64,000 nucleotides of DNA from the NCBI RefSeq assembly GCF_001642835.1, contig NZ_LXEI01000006.1:186001-250000 (forward strand). Direction: 5' to 3'. The stretch comes from Pseudotamlana agarivorans (GTDB lineage Bacteria > Bacteroidota > Bacteroidia > Flavobacteriales > Flavobacteriaceae). The position numbers were made by a program, and so were the translations under genes. The notes under the pieces were generated by a model. That model saw only the letters and a list, made by a program, of their open reading frames with translations, did not search any database and was not told where the DNA came from. Below, piece after piece: positions 40,112 to 48,932 of this stretch (position 1 is the first letter of the stretch; each line of letters begins with the position of its first letter).

Positions 40112-40336
40112 TTTTAAAAGTTAGAAATTAAAAGTTAAAAGTGGAAAGTTAGGAGTAAGCGATAAGCCGAAAACTAATACCCAACACTCATTCAATAATA
40201 AATTATAAATATTTCTATGCTTTATGCAGAAGGCAATATGTTATCAACTAATAAACAACAACAAATAACCAGTAACCAAAATCCAACACCCCTTCAATAA
40301 TAAATAGGCAATAATAAATAATCAATTTCAACGCTC
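40112..40336. repeat. Low-complexity, short-repeat intergenic region
   Basis: 225 bases of AT-rich degenerate repeats: AGTTAGAAATTAAAAGTTAA-type units at the left, and TTCAATAATAAAT occurring twice (about 40192 and 40291) preceded by related CCAACAC sequences. No gene or terminator is seen. Confidence 0.5.
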
Positions 40337-41158
40337 ATGTCCGATAAAATAACATTAACCGATCCTGTTGTTTCTGTATCTTGGCTTAATAGTCATTTGG
40401 ATGCATCAAACTTGGTAATTTTAGATGGCACCATTGCTAAAGTGTTTACGGCGGATTCAAAACAAATCCCGAAGGCGCGTTTTTTCGATATCAAACAAAA
40501 ATTTAGTGATACTCAAAATGAATTTCCTAGCGCCTTTCCTTCTGAAGCTCAATTTCAAGAAGAAGCTCGGCTTTTAGGTGTTAATTCCGATAGTGCCATT
40601 GTGGTTTACGATGATAAAGGTATTTATTCCAGTGCCCGTGTTTGGTGGTTGTTTAAAGCTTTTGGTTATAATAATGTGGCAATTTTAGATGGTGGTTTTC
40701 CGGAATGGAAAAAAATGAACTATACCATAGAGCCCGCTTCAGCATATCAGGGTGAAAAGGGTAATTTTTCAGCAGAATTACAGCCAGGTTTTATGCAGTT
40801 TTTTAACGATGTTAAAGCGGCTTCCGAAAATAAATCACACACCATTATAGATGCGCGTTCAGCAGCAAGGTACCAATGTGAGACACCAGAACCTCGTGAA
40901 GGTTTGCGTATGGGCACGATTCCTAATTCTGTGAATTTACCTTTTACGGATTTATTATCCGATGGAAAATTAAAGTCTACATCCGAAATCAAAGAGGCTT
41001 TTCAAAAATTAGCAAAAAAAGACGATCCGATTATCTTTTCTTGTGGTTCCGGGATTACCGCTTGCGTTTTAGCTTTGGGAGCTACGATGTCCGATTATAA
41101 AAACATATCGGTTTATGATGGCTCTTGGACGGAATGGGGGAGTTTGGTTGATGGCTAA
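40337..41158 (+). CDS. Tandem-rhodanese sulfurtransferase, 3-mercaptopyruvate type
   Basis: A 273-residue cytoplasmic protein with two rhodanese domains. The N-terminal one is inactive and structural (no Cys; VVYDDKGIYSSARVWW). The C-terminal one has the catalytic loop FSCGSGITACV; CGSG-x-T is the loop of 3-mercaptopyruvate sulfurtransferases (SseA type) rather than thiosulfate sulfurtransferases (CRKGVT). The enzyme moves sulfur from mercaptopyruvate to acceptors such as thiols or cyanide. The linker Arg motif (SAARYQCETPEPREG) that binds substrate is present. It stands alone. Confidence 0.92.
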   Translation: MSDKITLTDPVVSVSWLNSHLDASNLVILDGTIAKVFTADSKQIPKARFFDIKQKFSDTQNEFPSAFPSEAQFQEEARLLGVNSDSAIVVYDDKGIYSSARVWWLFKAFGYNNVAILDGGFPEWKKMNYTIEPASAYQGEKGNFSAELQPGFMQFFNDVKAASENKSHTIIDARSAARYQCETPEPREGLRMGTIPNSVNLPFTDLLSDGKLKSTSEIKEAFQKLAKKDDPIIFSCGSGITACVLALGATMSDYKNISVYDGSWTEWGSLVDG

Positions 41159-41499
41159 ACCTTTGTATTCTAATTTTATTTCTGGGGTGATATGCTTGAC
41201 TCAGACCATTTTTCATGTTGGTCCAAGGCGTTGATATAAGTCACTTTTGCAGCGTACTACTTCATTATTATTAAAATATTTTTTCTTAATTAGTTAGGTT
41301 GTTTAAACTCTTTAAACAGCTGTTTTACTGTTTTATGCAGTTCATATTTTTTCGAATACCATTTATGTTTTGTTGGCCACTATTGTAATTTTAGTTGCAT
41401 ACTTAACGCACTAAAACCTGTTTGTTACTCATGTAGCACTTGTTGAGTTCATTAATAAAAGTGAATTTTCAAACGGTTTAGTGGACATACAGATGAACA
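41159..41499. other. 341-base intergenic region before the amidohydrolase cassette
   Basis: No open frame, RNA gene or clear terminator was found. It must carry the promoter for the amidohydrolase/QEGLA/ATP-grasp cassette, but no exact TAnnTTTG is seen close to the start codon. Confidence 0.5.
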
Positions 41500-42333
41500 A
41501 TGGAACGCTTAACAATAAAAGACATTATTAGTAAAATTGGTCAAGGGAAAACCTTTGAAGCAGTTTCTTCAGATTACGCTTTTACCATTAAAATCGATAA
41601 ATATGTACCTTATGTATGTGCCGCGATACACGATGGCCATCAGTTTAGAAAGGAACTATGGGATAATTGTATGCATACCGAGTATGAGCGCTGGTATGAA
41701 GAGGACCCAGAAACGAAAAGCATGATTCATTCCCATCCCATTGTAATTGCAGGCTGTGATTCTAGGTTTGAATACGACTTAAATCGGGCACCAGAAGAAG
41801 CTGTTTTTGAAACAGCTTGGGGAAAAAAACTTTGGTTTAAGCCTTTGTCTAAACGGATGAAAGCTAAAAGCTTACGCAAACACGCGAACTTTTATAAGGT
41901 AGTACATCAATTAATCGAGGCTTTAGAGGCTAAATTCGGATTTTGTACAGTGTATGATATTCATAGCTACAACTGGAAACGTTGGGAAAGAGATGTACCC
42001 ACTTGGAACATAGGTACCGCCAATATTGATACTTCACGATTTAAAAATGCTATTAAAAATTGGCGTAGGATGCTTTCTAATATCAAATTTCCTTATAAAA
42101 TTAAATCCACAGCTAAAGTGAATGATACTTTTCAAGGGAATGGCTATTTCCTTAAATACATTACAACACATTTTAAGAATACTTTAGTTCTTGCAACCGA
42201 AATTTCGAAGATTTATGTAGATGAGAAAAAATACATCACGTTTCCCGAAATTGTTAATACCGTAGAAGAACAACTTAAAGTCGCTTTGCCTAAAAATGCG
42301 CTAGAAAACTATAAAAACTATTCAAATTCATGA
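41500..42333 (+). CDS. N-formylglutamate amidohydrolase family protein
   Basis: A 277-residue cytoplasmic zinc amidohydrolase-type protein. The family resemblance lies in HSHPIVIAGCDSRFEYDLNR, VYDIHSYNWKR and IGTANIDTSR; the His residues are candidate zinc ligands. Classical members release formate from N-formyl-glutamate in histidine breakdown, but no hut genes are here. Instead the stop codon overlaps the start of the QEGLA-motif metallopeptidase (ATGA), and an ATP-grasp ligase follows, so it may act on a peptide or acylated amino acid made by that ligase. The function is inferred from context. Confidence 0.85.
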   Translation: MERLTIKDIISKIGQGKTFEAVSSDYAFTIKIDKYVPYVCAAIHDGHQFRKELWDNCMHTEYERWYEEDPETKSMIHSHPIVIAGCDSRFEYDLNRAPEEAVFETAWGKKLWFKPLSKRMKAKSLRKHANFYKVVHQLIEALEAKFGFCTVYDIHSYNWKRWERDVPTWNIGTANIDTSRFKNAIKNWRRMLSNIKFPYKIKSTAKVNDTFQGNGYFLKYITTHFKNTLVLATEISKIYVDEKKYITFPEIVNTVEEQLKVALPKNALENYKNYSNS

Positions 42334-44168
42334 TTAGAGAAAATTATATAGATTCCAATATTTTAGAAGGTATTTGCGCCGATTTAGACTCAGATAGACC
42401 AATTAATGAGGTTTTACCTAAAAATGGCATTCTTCATATCGATAAGCTTTTACCTTTTATTTGTATTTATAGATTTGATAAAATTGATGTTTATTTTTCA
42501 AGGTTAATAAAAACGCAGGCTTCATATATCATTGCCGACGAAACGCTTAATCTATCACATTTAATAGAAGCGATTCGCCTCATTATGGAAAAGAAATTTG
42601 AGGCATTCTTAATCCTAGAATTTTGGCCAGACAACAATCCAGATGCCACTGAATTCAAGATATTTTGTCCGAAAGTAAAAGATCCAGGAACACTTAATGC
42701 GCTTCAAAAAGGTTTCGAGTCCTTAAATAGTGCTTATCCTAATATTTCGTGTCGTATGGAGGTTGAAAAAATGCGTCACCCGAAACATTTGGAACCTTTA
42801 TTAAATGATCGAGCTTCCAAGAAAACAGGAACCTTGATTTTAGGAATTATGGTGCCAGTGATTTACAAAAACTCCAAAACTAACGAATTGTATTCCTTGT
42901 TTTTTAGGGAATTTTACACGGTATTTTCTGAAACTGTAAAGCGAGCTGCTTATGAGTTTATACGAATTCAAAATGCCGATGACTTCAAAAATTATCTTAT
43001 GCTTGGGAAAACCCATGTCGATGCGATTACAAGACAAGCAGATGAAGATTTGGCTTCAATAAGTTCGGATATGTATTTTCTATTACGAACAACACCGGTA
43101 AATAGCAATGAAGAATGGGAGAAATTTGTAAAAAACGATTTTAAAAAGGAACCCAGTTTTAAATACCGATTGATTGCTTTAGATCCTGAATTAAAAAAAC
43201 GGAAACTTTACGAAATCCCTATCGATAAAATTGAAGACCCGACCATTGCCTTTATTTTAAGAGGTAAACGCTTGGAAATAGAAAAGCAACTTATCATGTT
43301 GGAGGAGCGTGGTACAGAAAACTTTCTGCACTTAAGCAAAAGCTTGTATGGTTCTATTCAACCCGATGTTTTGGAAGCAGCTGAAAAAATATTAACGACC
43401 TACCCAAAAGCTTCAAGCGCCTTGCAAGGAAAGCGTTACAACAGCTACCAATTTGCTCAATATGCTCAAGAAGAATTGGATTATTACAGTGAAAAGTTCC
43501 CAGACATGGAATTAAAAATTGAAATTAGAGATGATATTGCTGGTATTATGGTTTCAAAATCAAAGTTATTAATGAATGATCAAATGACTTTAGATACTAG
43601 GCGATGCGATGCTTTAATTCAGCATGAAATAAGCACGCATATTTTAACCTATTGTAATGGTAAACAGCAACCTTTACAACAAATGTACGAGGGGTTCGAG
43701 GGATACGATCAATTTCAAGAAGGTATTGCAGTAGTTACCGAATACCTTGTAGGTGGTTTAACTGTAAATAGATTGCGATTGTTGGCAGGTCGTGTGATGG
43801 CTGTAAATGCTATGATTTCTGGTGCTACATTTATTGAAACCTTCCAACTTTTAAATCGTAATTATGGATTTTCGGAATACGTTGCCTTTAATACGGCCAT
43901 GCGTGTGTATCGTGGTGGTGGATTAACAAAAGATGCGGTATACCTTGCGGGAGTTCTTGATGTATTAAAATATTTGAAACAAGGCGGAGCGCTTGAAACC
44001 CTGTATACCGGAAAATTTAATGTGCATCATATTAAAATTATTGAAGAACTTTTGAGTAGAAAAGTGCTTAAAGCACCTGTGTTGCCCAGGTTTTTAGAGC
44101 GAGAGGCTGTTAGGGTTAGACTTAATCGGTTGAGGAAAAATGTAGAGATTACCGAGTTAATAAATTAA
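42330..44168 (+). CDS. QEGLA-motif (DUF1704 / MATCAP-like) putative metallopeptidase
   Basis: A 612-residue protein of the family named 'flavohemoglobin expression-modulating QEGLA motif protein'. The zinc-type motif HEISTH is at residues 432-437 and the QEG motif is Gln463-Glu464-Gly465 (FQEGIAVVTEYLVGG), giving the third ligand. Eukaryotic relatives (MATCAP) are carboxypeptidases that remove the terminal Tyr of tubulin. A bacterial substrate is unknown; one guess is the C-terminus of a peptide or protein tag. The first 300 residues are unassigned and helical. The start overlaps the upstream stop by 4 bases (ATGA), a sign of translational coupling. Confidence 0.88.
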   Translation: MIRENYIDSNILEGICADLDSDRPINEVLPKNGILHIDKLLPFICIYRFDKIDVYFSRLIKTQASYIIADETLNLSHLIEAIRLIMEKKFEAFLILEFWPDNNPDATEFKIFCPKVKDPGTLNALQKGFESLNSAYPNISCRMEVEKMRHPKHLEPLLNDRASKKTGTLILGIMVPVIYKNSKTNELYSLFFREFYTVFSETVKRAAYEFIRIQNADDFKNYLMLGKTHVDAITRQADEDLASISSDMYFLLRTTPVNSNEEWEKFVKNDFKKEPSFKYRLIALDPELKKRKLYEIPIDKIEDPTIAFILRGKRLEIEKQLIMLEERGTENFLHLSKSLYGSIQPDVLEAAEKILTTYPKASSALQGKRYNSYQFAQYAQEELDYYSEKFPDMELKIEIRDDIAGIMVSKSKLLMNDQMTLDTRRCDALIQHEISTHILTYCNGKQQPLQQMYEGFEGYDQFQEGIAVVTEYLVGGLTVNRLRLLAGRVMAVNAMISGATFIETFQLLNRNYGFSEYVAFNTAMRVYRGGGLTKDAVYLAGVLDVLKYLKQGGALETLYTGKFNVHHIKIIEELLSRKVLKAPVLPRFLEREAVRVRLNRLRKNVEITELIN

Positions 44169-44236
44169 GTTTTACAGTTAACTCGTCTTGTTTAGGAGTT
44201 TTACCTTTATTGGTATCAACGATTAAGCTAAAACAT

Positions 44237-45277
44237 ATGAAAATTGCATTTATAATAAACGATCACCAAACGGAAAAGGAAAATTTTACAACCCCTGGTT
44301 TGGGATATGCAGCCTATAAACGCGGACATGAAGTCTATTTTATTGCTGTAGGAGAATTGTCATATGCTTCACAAGGGCATTTGTCTATTCGTTGTAAAAC
44401 CATTAAAGATTCAAATTTTAATACCCAAGAAACGTATTTTAAAGCTGTTCAAAAACAAGACTTTACTAAAGTAAGTTCGGAAGATTTGGATGTGCTGTTT
44501 TTAAGAAACAATCCTGCAGATGAAATTAATAAGCGCGATTGGGCTCAAAATGCAGCTTATATTTTTGGTGAGATTGCCATGCGTAACGATGTTCTAGTGC
44601 TTAATCATCCTAGTAGCTTAGCTAGCGCAGTTAATAAAATGTATTTCCAACATTTTCCTGAGATTTTAAGACCGAAAACCATTGTAACTCGAGATCATAA
44701 TGAGATTAAAGCCTTTTTTCAAGATCAAAAGCAGAAAATGATTTTGAAACCTTTACAAGGGTCTGGAGGTACAAATGTTTTTATGATGGATAAAAAAAAT
44801 GAACACAACTTAACACAAACTATTGATGCTATTTGTAGAGATGGCTTTGTTATAGCTCAGGAATATTTAACTGAAGCCTCTAAAGGTGATATTAGATTAT
44901 TTATGGTTAACGGAGAGGCTTTACAGGTAGATGGAAAGTATGCTATTATGCAACGTGTTAATGCTTCAGGAGATATTAGAAGTAATATTCACGCTGGAGG
45001 TAAACCGGTAGCCGTGAAAATGAACGATCAAATTATGGAACTTGCCGACCTGGTTCGTCCAAAATTGGTTCAGGATGGTATGTTTATGGTGGGCTTGGAT
45101 ATTGTAGGTGATAAACTCATGGAAATTAATGTATTTAGTCCAGGAGGGTTAAATATAATTAGCGACATGTATGACGTTGATTTTTGTACCCCTGTTATAG
45201 AGGCTATAGAGAAAAAAGTATATTACAAAAGTATGTATAAAGATTACTTGTATAATTCTAGATTAGCAACCCTTTAG
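44237..45277 (+). CDS. ATP-grasp ligase, glutathione-synthetase-like
   Basis: A 346-residue ATP-grasp enzyme. The N-terminal preATP-grasp domain begins MKIAFIINDHQTEKENFTTP. ATP-grasp motifs are KMILKPLQGSGGTNVFMMD, GDIRLFMVNGEAL, MQRVNASGDIRSNIHAGG and GLDIVGDKLMEINVFSPGG, close to bacterial GshB. Since Flavobacteriaceae generally make bacillithiol (bshA is in this window) and no gshA is here, it is more likely to join an amino acid to another metabolite or peptide. ATG 44237 is preferred over an upstream TTG at 44210. It is 68 bases after the QEGLA gene and completes the three-gene cassette. Confidence 0.88.
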   Translation: MKIAFIINDHQTEKENFTTPGLGYAAYKRGHEVYFIAVGELSYASQGHLSIRCKTIKDSNFNTQETYFKAVQKQDFTKVSSEDLDVLFLRNNPADEINKRDWAQNAAYIFGEIAMRNDVLVLNHPSSLASAVNKMYFQHFPEILRPKTIVTRDHNEIKAFFQDQKQKMILKPLQGSGGTNVFMMDKKNEHNLTQTIDAICRDGFVIAQEYLTEASKGDIRLFMVNGEALQVDGKYAIMQRVNASGDIRSNIHAGGKPVAVKMNDQIMELADLVRPKLVQDGMFMVGLDIVGDKLMEINVFSPGGLNIISDMYDVDFCTPVIEAIEKKVYYKSMYKDYLYNSRLATL

Positions 45278-45288
45278 TTAGTTTCAGA

Positions 45289-45705
45289 TTAATCTAAAAA
45301 CTTAGCTTTTAACTCGGGCGTGGGAATCATGCAGCTGTCTTTTTTACCGTACCATTTATAACGATTTTTTGCAATAAAATCGTAAACAGCGTTTCTAATA
45401 AAGGCAGGGACGATTAAAAACACGCCCATTAAATTTCGTGGAAACCCTAATTTTAACGCCACTTTTAAAGCTGCGGTAGATTTGTAGCTAATGCCTTTTT
45501 CAGGGCTGTAGAGTAGGATAGAGTCCGTTTTTTCGGTGTCAATGTTATAAGCTTTAATAATTTTTTTGCCAATCTCACTTTGTAACGCCGCAAACATAAA
45601 ACGGTTGTCCTTATCGTGTTTTATAACATATTTCACACTGCTGTCACAGAGGTTGCAAACACCGTCAAAAAGAATAAGTTGTTTATGTTTTGGTAAATCT
45701 ATCAT
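45289..45705 (-). CDS. Thiol-disulfide oxidoreductase DCC family (DUF393) protein
   Basis: A 138-residue thioredoxin-like protein with the DCC hallmark LILFDGVCNLCDSSVKYV, containing a CxxC pair, and FAALQSEIGKKI. The DxxCxxC signature suggests a redox role, but no substrate is known. Its start codon overlaps the mutS2 stop (ATGA), so it is translated with mutS2. It ends convergent with the ATP-grasp gene. No signal peptide is present. Confidence 0.92.
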   Translation of the reverse strand: MIDLPKHKQLILFDGVCNLCDSSVKYVIKHDKDNRFMFAALQSEIGKKIIKAYNIDTEKTDSILLYSPEKGISYKSTAALKVALKLGFPRNLMGVFLIVPAFIRNAVYDFIAKNRYKWYGKKDSCMIPTPELKAKFLD

Positions 45706-47867
45706 TTTTTTGCTTCCACCAATTCTAATTGGTCTATACTCACATTAGTCGTGAAAATGCCATAATTCACAACAGCTTTATTTTTTTCAATTTTATCAAT
45801 AGTACCAATAGAACGGCCATCTTCCATGCGTACGCGATCGCCAAGTTTTAAGGTTGGTTTAGGTTTAGGCGCTTCAATAGCTTTTTGCTTAGCGACTTTT
45901 TTCTTTTGTCGAATCACTTCAACCTTCTTTTCAGCTTCTTGCTTCACTTTTTGCACTTTGGCTTTTATGACCTTCTTTTGCTTAGCTGAAACTTTTTTAC
46001 GCTTCGAATTTTCTATTTGAACCACTTTAAAAAGCTCCGACATTAATTCGCGTTTCTGCTTGTTTTCAAAGTATTTTTCGGCAATATCATTTACTTTTTG
46101 TCCTAAGTAAATTAAACGCTGATTACTATCATACAATTCTTGGTAACTTTCTAGTTTCTTTTGAATTTTAGCATTTATTTCTTCTAACTTATCAGCTTCC
46201 TCGAGCTTTTTCTTTTCGTTTAACTTTAACGACTGACCTGTTTTTTCAAGTTTAGAGCGTTCTTTTTGAAGTTTCGCTATCGTAGCATCAAAACGTACTT
46301 TACTACGCTCAATCTTCTTTTTAGCACGGTTTATTAATCCGTATGGAATACCATTTTTCTGCGCGACTTCAAATGTAAAACTACTTCCGGCCTGACCGAT
46401 AACCAATTTGAATAAAGGCTCTAAAGTGCGTTCATCAAAAAGCATGTTAGCGTTAAGCATGTGTGGCATTTCATTAGCCAGAATCTTTAAGTTGGAGTAG
46501 TGGGTAGTAATAATTCCAAAGGCCTCACGATGGTAAAATTCTTCTAAAAAGGTTTCAGCAAGGGCACCACCAAGTTCTGGGTCAGAGCCTGTTCCAAATT
46601 CATCAATAAGAAATAGTGTGTTTTTATTACACTTTCTTAAAAAATAATTCATTTGTTTTAAGCGGTAACTGTAAGTACTTAAATGATTTTCAATAGATTG
46701 ATTATCACCAATATCACTTAAAATTCTATCGAATAAACATACTTTACTTCGTTCGTGAACTGGAATTAACATCCCACTTTGAAGCATAACTTGAAGTAAA
46801 CCGACTGTTTTTAATGTGATACTTTTTCCTCCAGCATTCGGTCCCGAAATCACAATAATACGACTGTCTTGTTGGAGTTCGACGGTTTGAGGAAATGTTT
46901 TTTCGCCTTTCTCTAAATTGTTTAAATAGAGTATCGGGTGGTAGGCATCACGTAAAAACATGCTTTTTTCATCCGAAATCTCTGGAAGTATTGCATTTAA
47001 CGATCTGGCGTATTTCGCTTTCGCGGAAATGACATCGATATCAATTAAAAAGTTCTGATAATCGTTTAGTAAAGGTAAAAACGGACGAATATAATCGGTA
47101 ACTTCCTTTAGAATACGAATGATTTCTTCATGTTCCTCATATTCTAAATTATTAAGTTCTCTGGTGTGCTGAAGCGTGGTTTCTGGCTCGATATAAACAA
47201 TACTCCCTGTTTTACTACCACCCATAATTGATCCTCTAACCTTACGACGATACATGGCTTTTACCGCCAAAACACGCTTGTTGTCTACCACCGATTCTCT
47301 AATATCGTCTAAGTATTCTAATCCGTGATAGGTGTTTAAGGCCGAACTGAAACTGGCATTGATTTTTCCTTTAACTTTATTAATCGACTGTCGTAATTCC
47401 TGTAGTAAAGGGGATGCATTGTCTTTGATGTCTCCAAAACGATCGACAACGCTATTAATTTTTTCAATAAGCAGTTTGGTAACTTCTATATGCGAAGCAA
47501 ACTGATATAAATTAGGATAGTATTCCTCAAACTTTTTTAGAAAAATAAGGATATCGTTAACTGTAACCGACATGGCTACAATTTTTTTTAACCCATGAAC
47601 TTCTAAAAAGGTGTTTTCTATTTTTAAAAGCTTAAGCTCTTTGGTAATGGCATCAAAGCCGTGATTTGGAATGCGGTTATCGTTATAAAACGAGGCCACA
47701 TATTCATGTGTTAATTGTAAAGAAAAAAGGAGTTCTTCTTTTATTTTATATGGTGAAATTTCTAAAGCTTTTTCATGTCCAAGTGGCGTAACACAATGTT
47801 CGCTAACTTGCTGTAAAACGGTTTGAAATTCTAAATCTTGTAATGTTTTTTGATGAATATGAATCAT
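45702..47867 (-). CDS. mutS2: MutS2-family ATPase without Smr domain
   Basis: A 721-residue MutS-family protein (start ATG 47867, giving the family N-terminus MIHIHQKTLQDLEF; an upstream TTG at 47903 is less likely). The core and lever domains lead to the ATPase: Walker A ISGPNAGGKSITLKTV and Walker B LFLIDEFGTGSDPELGGALA. A long Lys/Glu-rich coiled coil follows, then a KOW-like end (KLGDRVRMEDGRSIGTIDKI). MutS2 suppresses recombination or rescues collided ribosomes in other bacteria. The C-terminal Smr nuclease found in many MutS2 proteins is missing; the protein stops after the KOW-like part. Confidence 0.93.
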   Translation of the reverse strand: MIHIHQKTLQDLEFQTVLQQVSEHCVTPLGHEKALEISPYKIKEELLFSLQLTHEYVASFYNDNRIPNHGFDAITKELKLLKIENTFLEVHGLKKIVAMSVTVNDILIFLKKFEEYYPNLYQFASHIEVTKLLIEKINSVVDRFGDIKDNASPLLQELRQSINKVKGKINASFSSALNTYHGLEYLDDIRESVVDNKRVLAVKAMYRRKVRGSIMGGSKTGSIVYIEPETTLQHTRELNNLEYEEHEEIIRILKEVTDYIRPFLPLLNDYQNFLIDIDVISAKAKYARSLNAILPEISDEKSMFLRDAYHPILYLNNLEKGEKTFPQTVELQQDSRIIVISGPNAGGKSITLKTVGLLQVMLQSGMLIPVHERSKVCLFDRILSDIGDNQSIENHLSTYSYRLKQMNYFLRKCNKNTLFLIDEFGTGSDPELGGALAETFLEEFYHREAFGIITTHYSNLKILANEMPHMLNANMLFDERTLEPLFKLVIGQAGSSFTFEVAQKNGIPYGLINRAKKKIERSKVRFDATIAKLQKERSKLEKTGQSLKLNEKKKLEEADKLEEINAKIQKKLESYQELYDSNQRLIYLGQKVNDIAEKYFENKQKRELMSELFKVVQIENSKRKKVSAKQKKVIKAKVQKVKQEAEKKVEVIRQKKKVAKQKAIEAPKPKPTLKLGDRVRMEDGRSIGTIDKIEKNKAVVNYGIFTTNVSIDQLELVEAKK
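47016..47029 (+). repeat. CGCTTTCGCGGAAA 14-mer, copy 2
   Basis: An exact copy on the plus strand, inside the minus-strand mutS2 gene, where its complement is read as Ile-Ser-Ala-Lys-Ala-Lys. Confidence 0.7.
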
Positions 47868-48236
47868 GCGTAATGTTTGCCTCACTTGTTTTAAGGATTG
47901 CAAAGTTAATCAATCTGTTTGAGAAGATTTTAATGAATTTGAATCTCGGTAAACTGTTAATTAACAGTGTGGTATCGGTAATTAACAAAACACTAACACA
48001 TTGGAGTCTAAAATATAAATACCTTGAAACTCGACAAAAGTGTCATCAATCAAACTTCAATCAGTGAGTTAAGGCTGTCTAAAATGTGATATCTCTGTTG
48101 TGTTGAATTTGTCGAAATATCCTCATATACCTATTTTTATAGGGGTTTCGACCGGGTTAACTTGACAAAACTAAATTAAAAGACATTTAGATGGCCTTTT
48201 TAAATGAATTTCTGGGAATACTTTGTTAAAAAGCGT
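47868..48236. other. 369-base intergenic region with a 16-bp palindrome
   Basis: No gene is seen. ACTGTTAA (47953-47960) is the exact inverse complement of TTAACAGT (47961-47968), a candidate operator about 85 bases upstream of mutS2. The part nearest miaE has no convincing terminator. Confidence 0.5.
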
Positions 48237-48818
48237 TTAACCATGAATGGTTTCACTTTTTCCGTAGTTTTGAATCACTTCCGCTTCAAAATCAATGAGT
48301 TCTTTCCAGCGTTTTTCAACATCGACACCTTGACCGTATTGACGTGCAAATTTTAAAAAAGTTGTGTAATGACCGGCTTCACTAATCATTAAATCATGAT
48401 AAAACTTTGAAAGTTCGGGGTCTTTAATTCTTTTAGAGAGTAGTTTGAAACGTTCGCAGCTTCTAGCTTCAATCATCGCCGAAAATAAAAGCCTATCTAC
48501 CATAGATTGCACACGGTTTCCGCCTTTATTCATAAACTTATAAAGCTCATTAACATAACTGTCTTTACGCTCACGCCCTAAAGTGTAGCCTCTTTTCTTT
48601 ATGATATCATGAACCATTTGGAAGTGCTCTAATTCTTCTTTAGCCAGTTCCAAGAGTTCGGTAACCAAATCGGTATGCTCAGAATTTAATGTGATAATAG
48701 TTATGGCATTCGTAGCAGCTTTTTGCTCGCACCAAGCGTGGTCTGTTAATATTTCTTCTATGTTAGATTCTACAATATTAACCCAGCGTGGGTCTGTTGC
48801 TAATTTTAAACCAAGCAT
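48237..48818 (-). CDS. miaE: tRNA-(ms2io6A) hydroxylase MiaE-like protein
   Basis: A 193-residue ferritin-like di-iron protein. MiaE hydroxylates the isopentenyl side chain of ms2i6A37 in tRNA. The two ferritin helix pairs show LAKEELEHFQMVHDII and SEAGHYTTFLKFARQY with the metal ExxH motifs; a further Glu lies in SAMIEARSCERF. The start MLGLKLATDPRWVNI matches the family. The hydroxylase role is known for proteobacterial MiaE; the Bacteroidota version is assigned by homology. It lies between recG and mutS2, about 114 bases after the recG stop. Confidence 0.9.
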   Translation of the reverse strand: MLGLKLATDPRWVNIVESNIEEILTDHAWCEQKAATNAITIITLNSEHTDLVTELLELAKEELEHFQMVHDIIKKRGYTLGRERKDSYVNELYKFMNKGGNRVQSMVDRLLFSAMIEARSCERFKLLSKRIKDPELSKFYHDLMISEAGHYTTFLKFARQYGQGVDVEKRWKELIDFEAEVIQNYGKSETIHG

Positions 48819-48932
48819 ATCTTTTTTTTGTAAAAGTAGGAATTTTAATTTTTTGTTATTCTAGTGAAGTTGGAAATCTACAATGGCATTGTAGCATTAA
48901 AACAGATTTCTGTATCCCAAAGCATCATAAAC

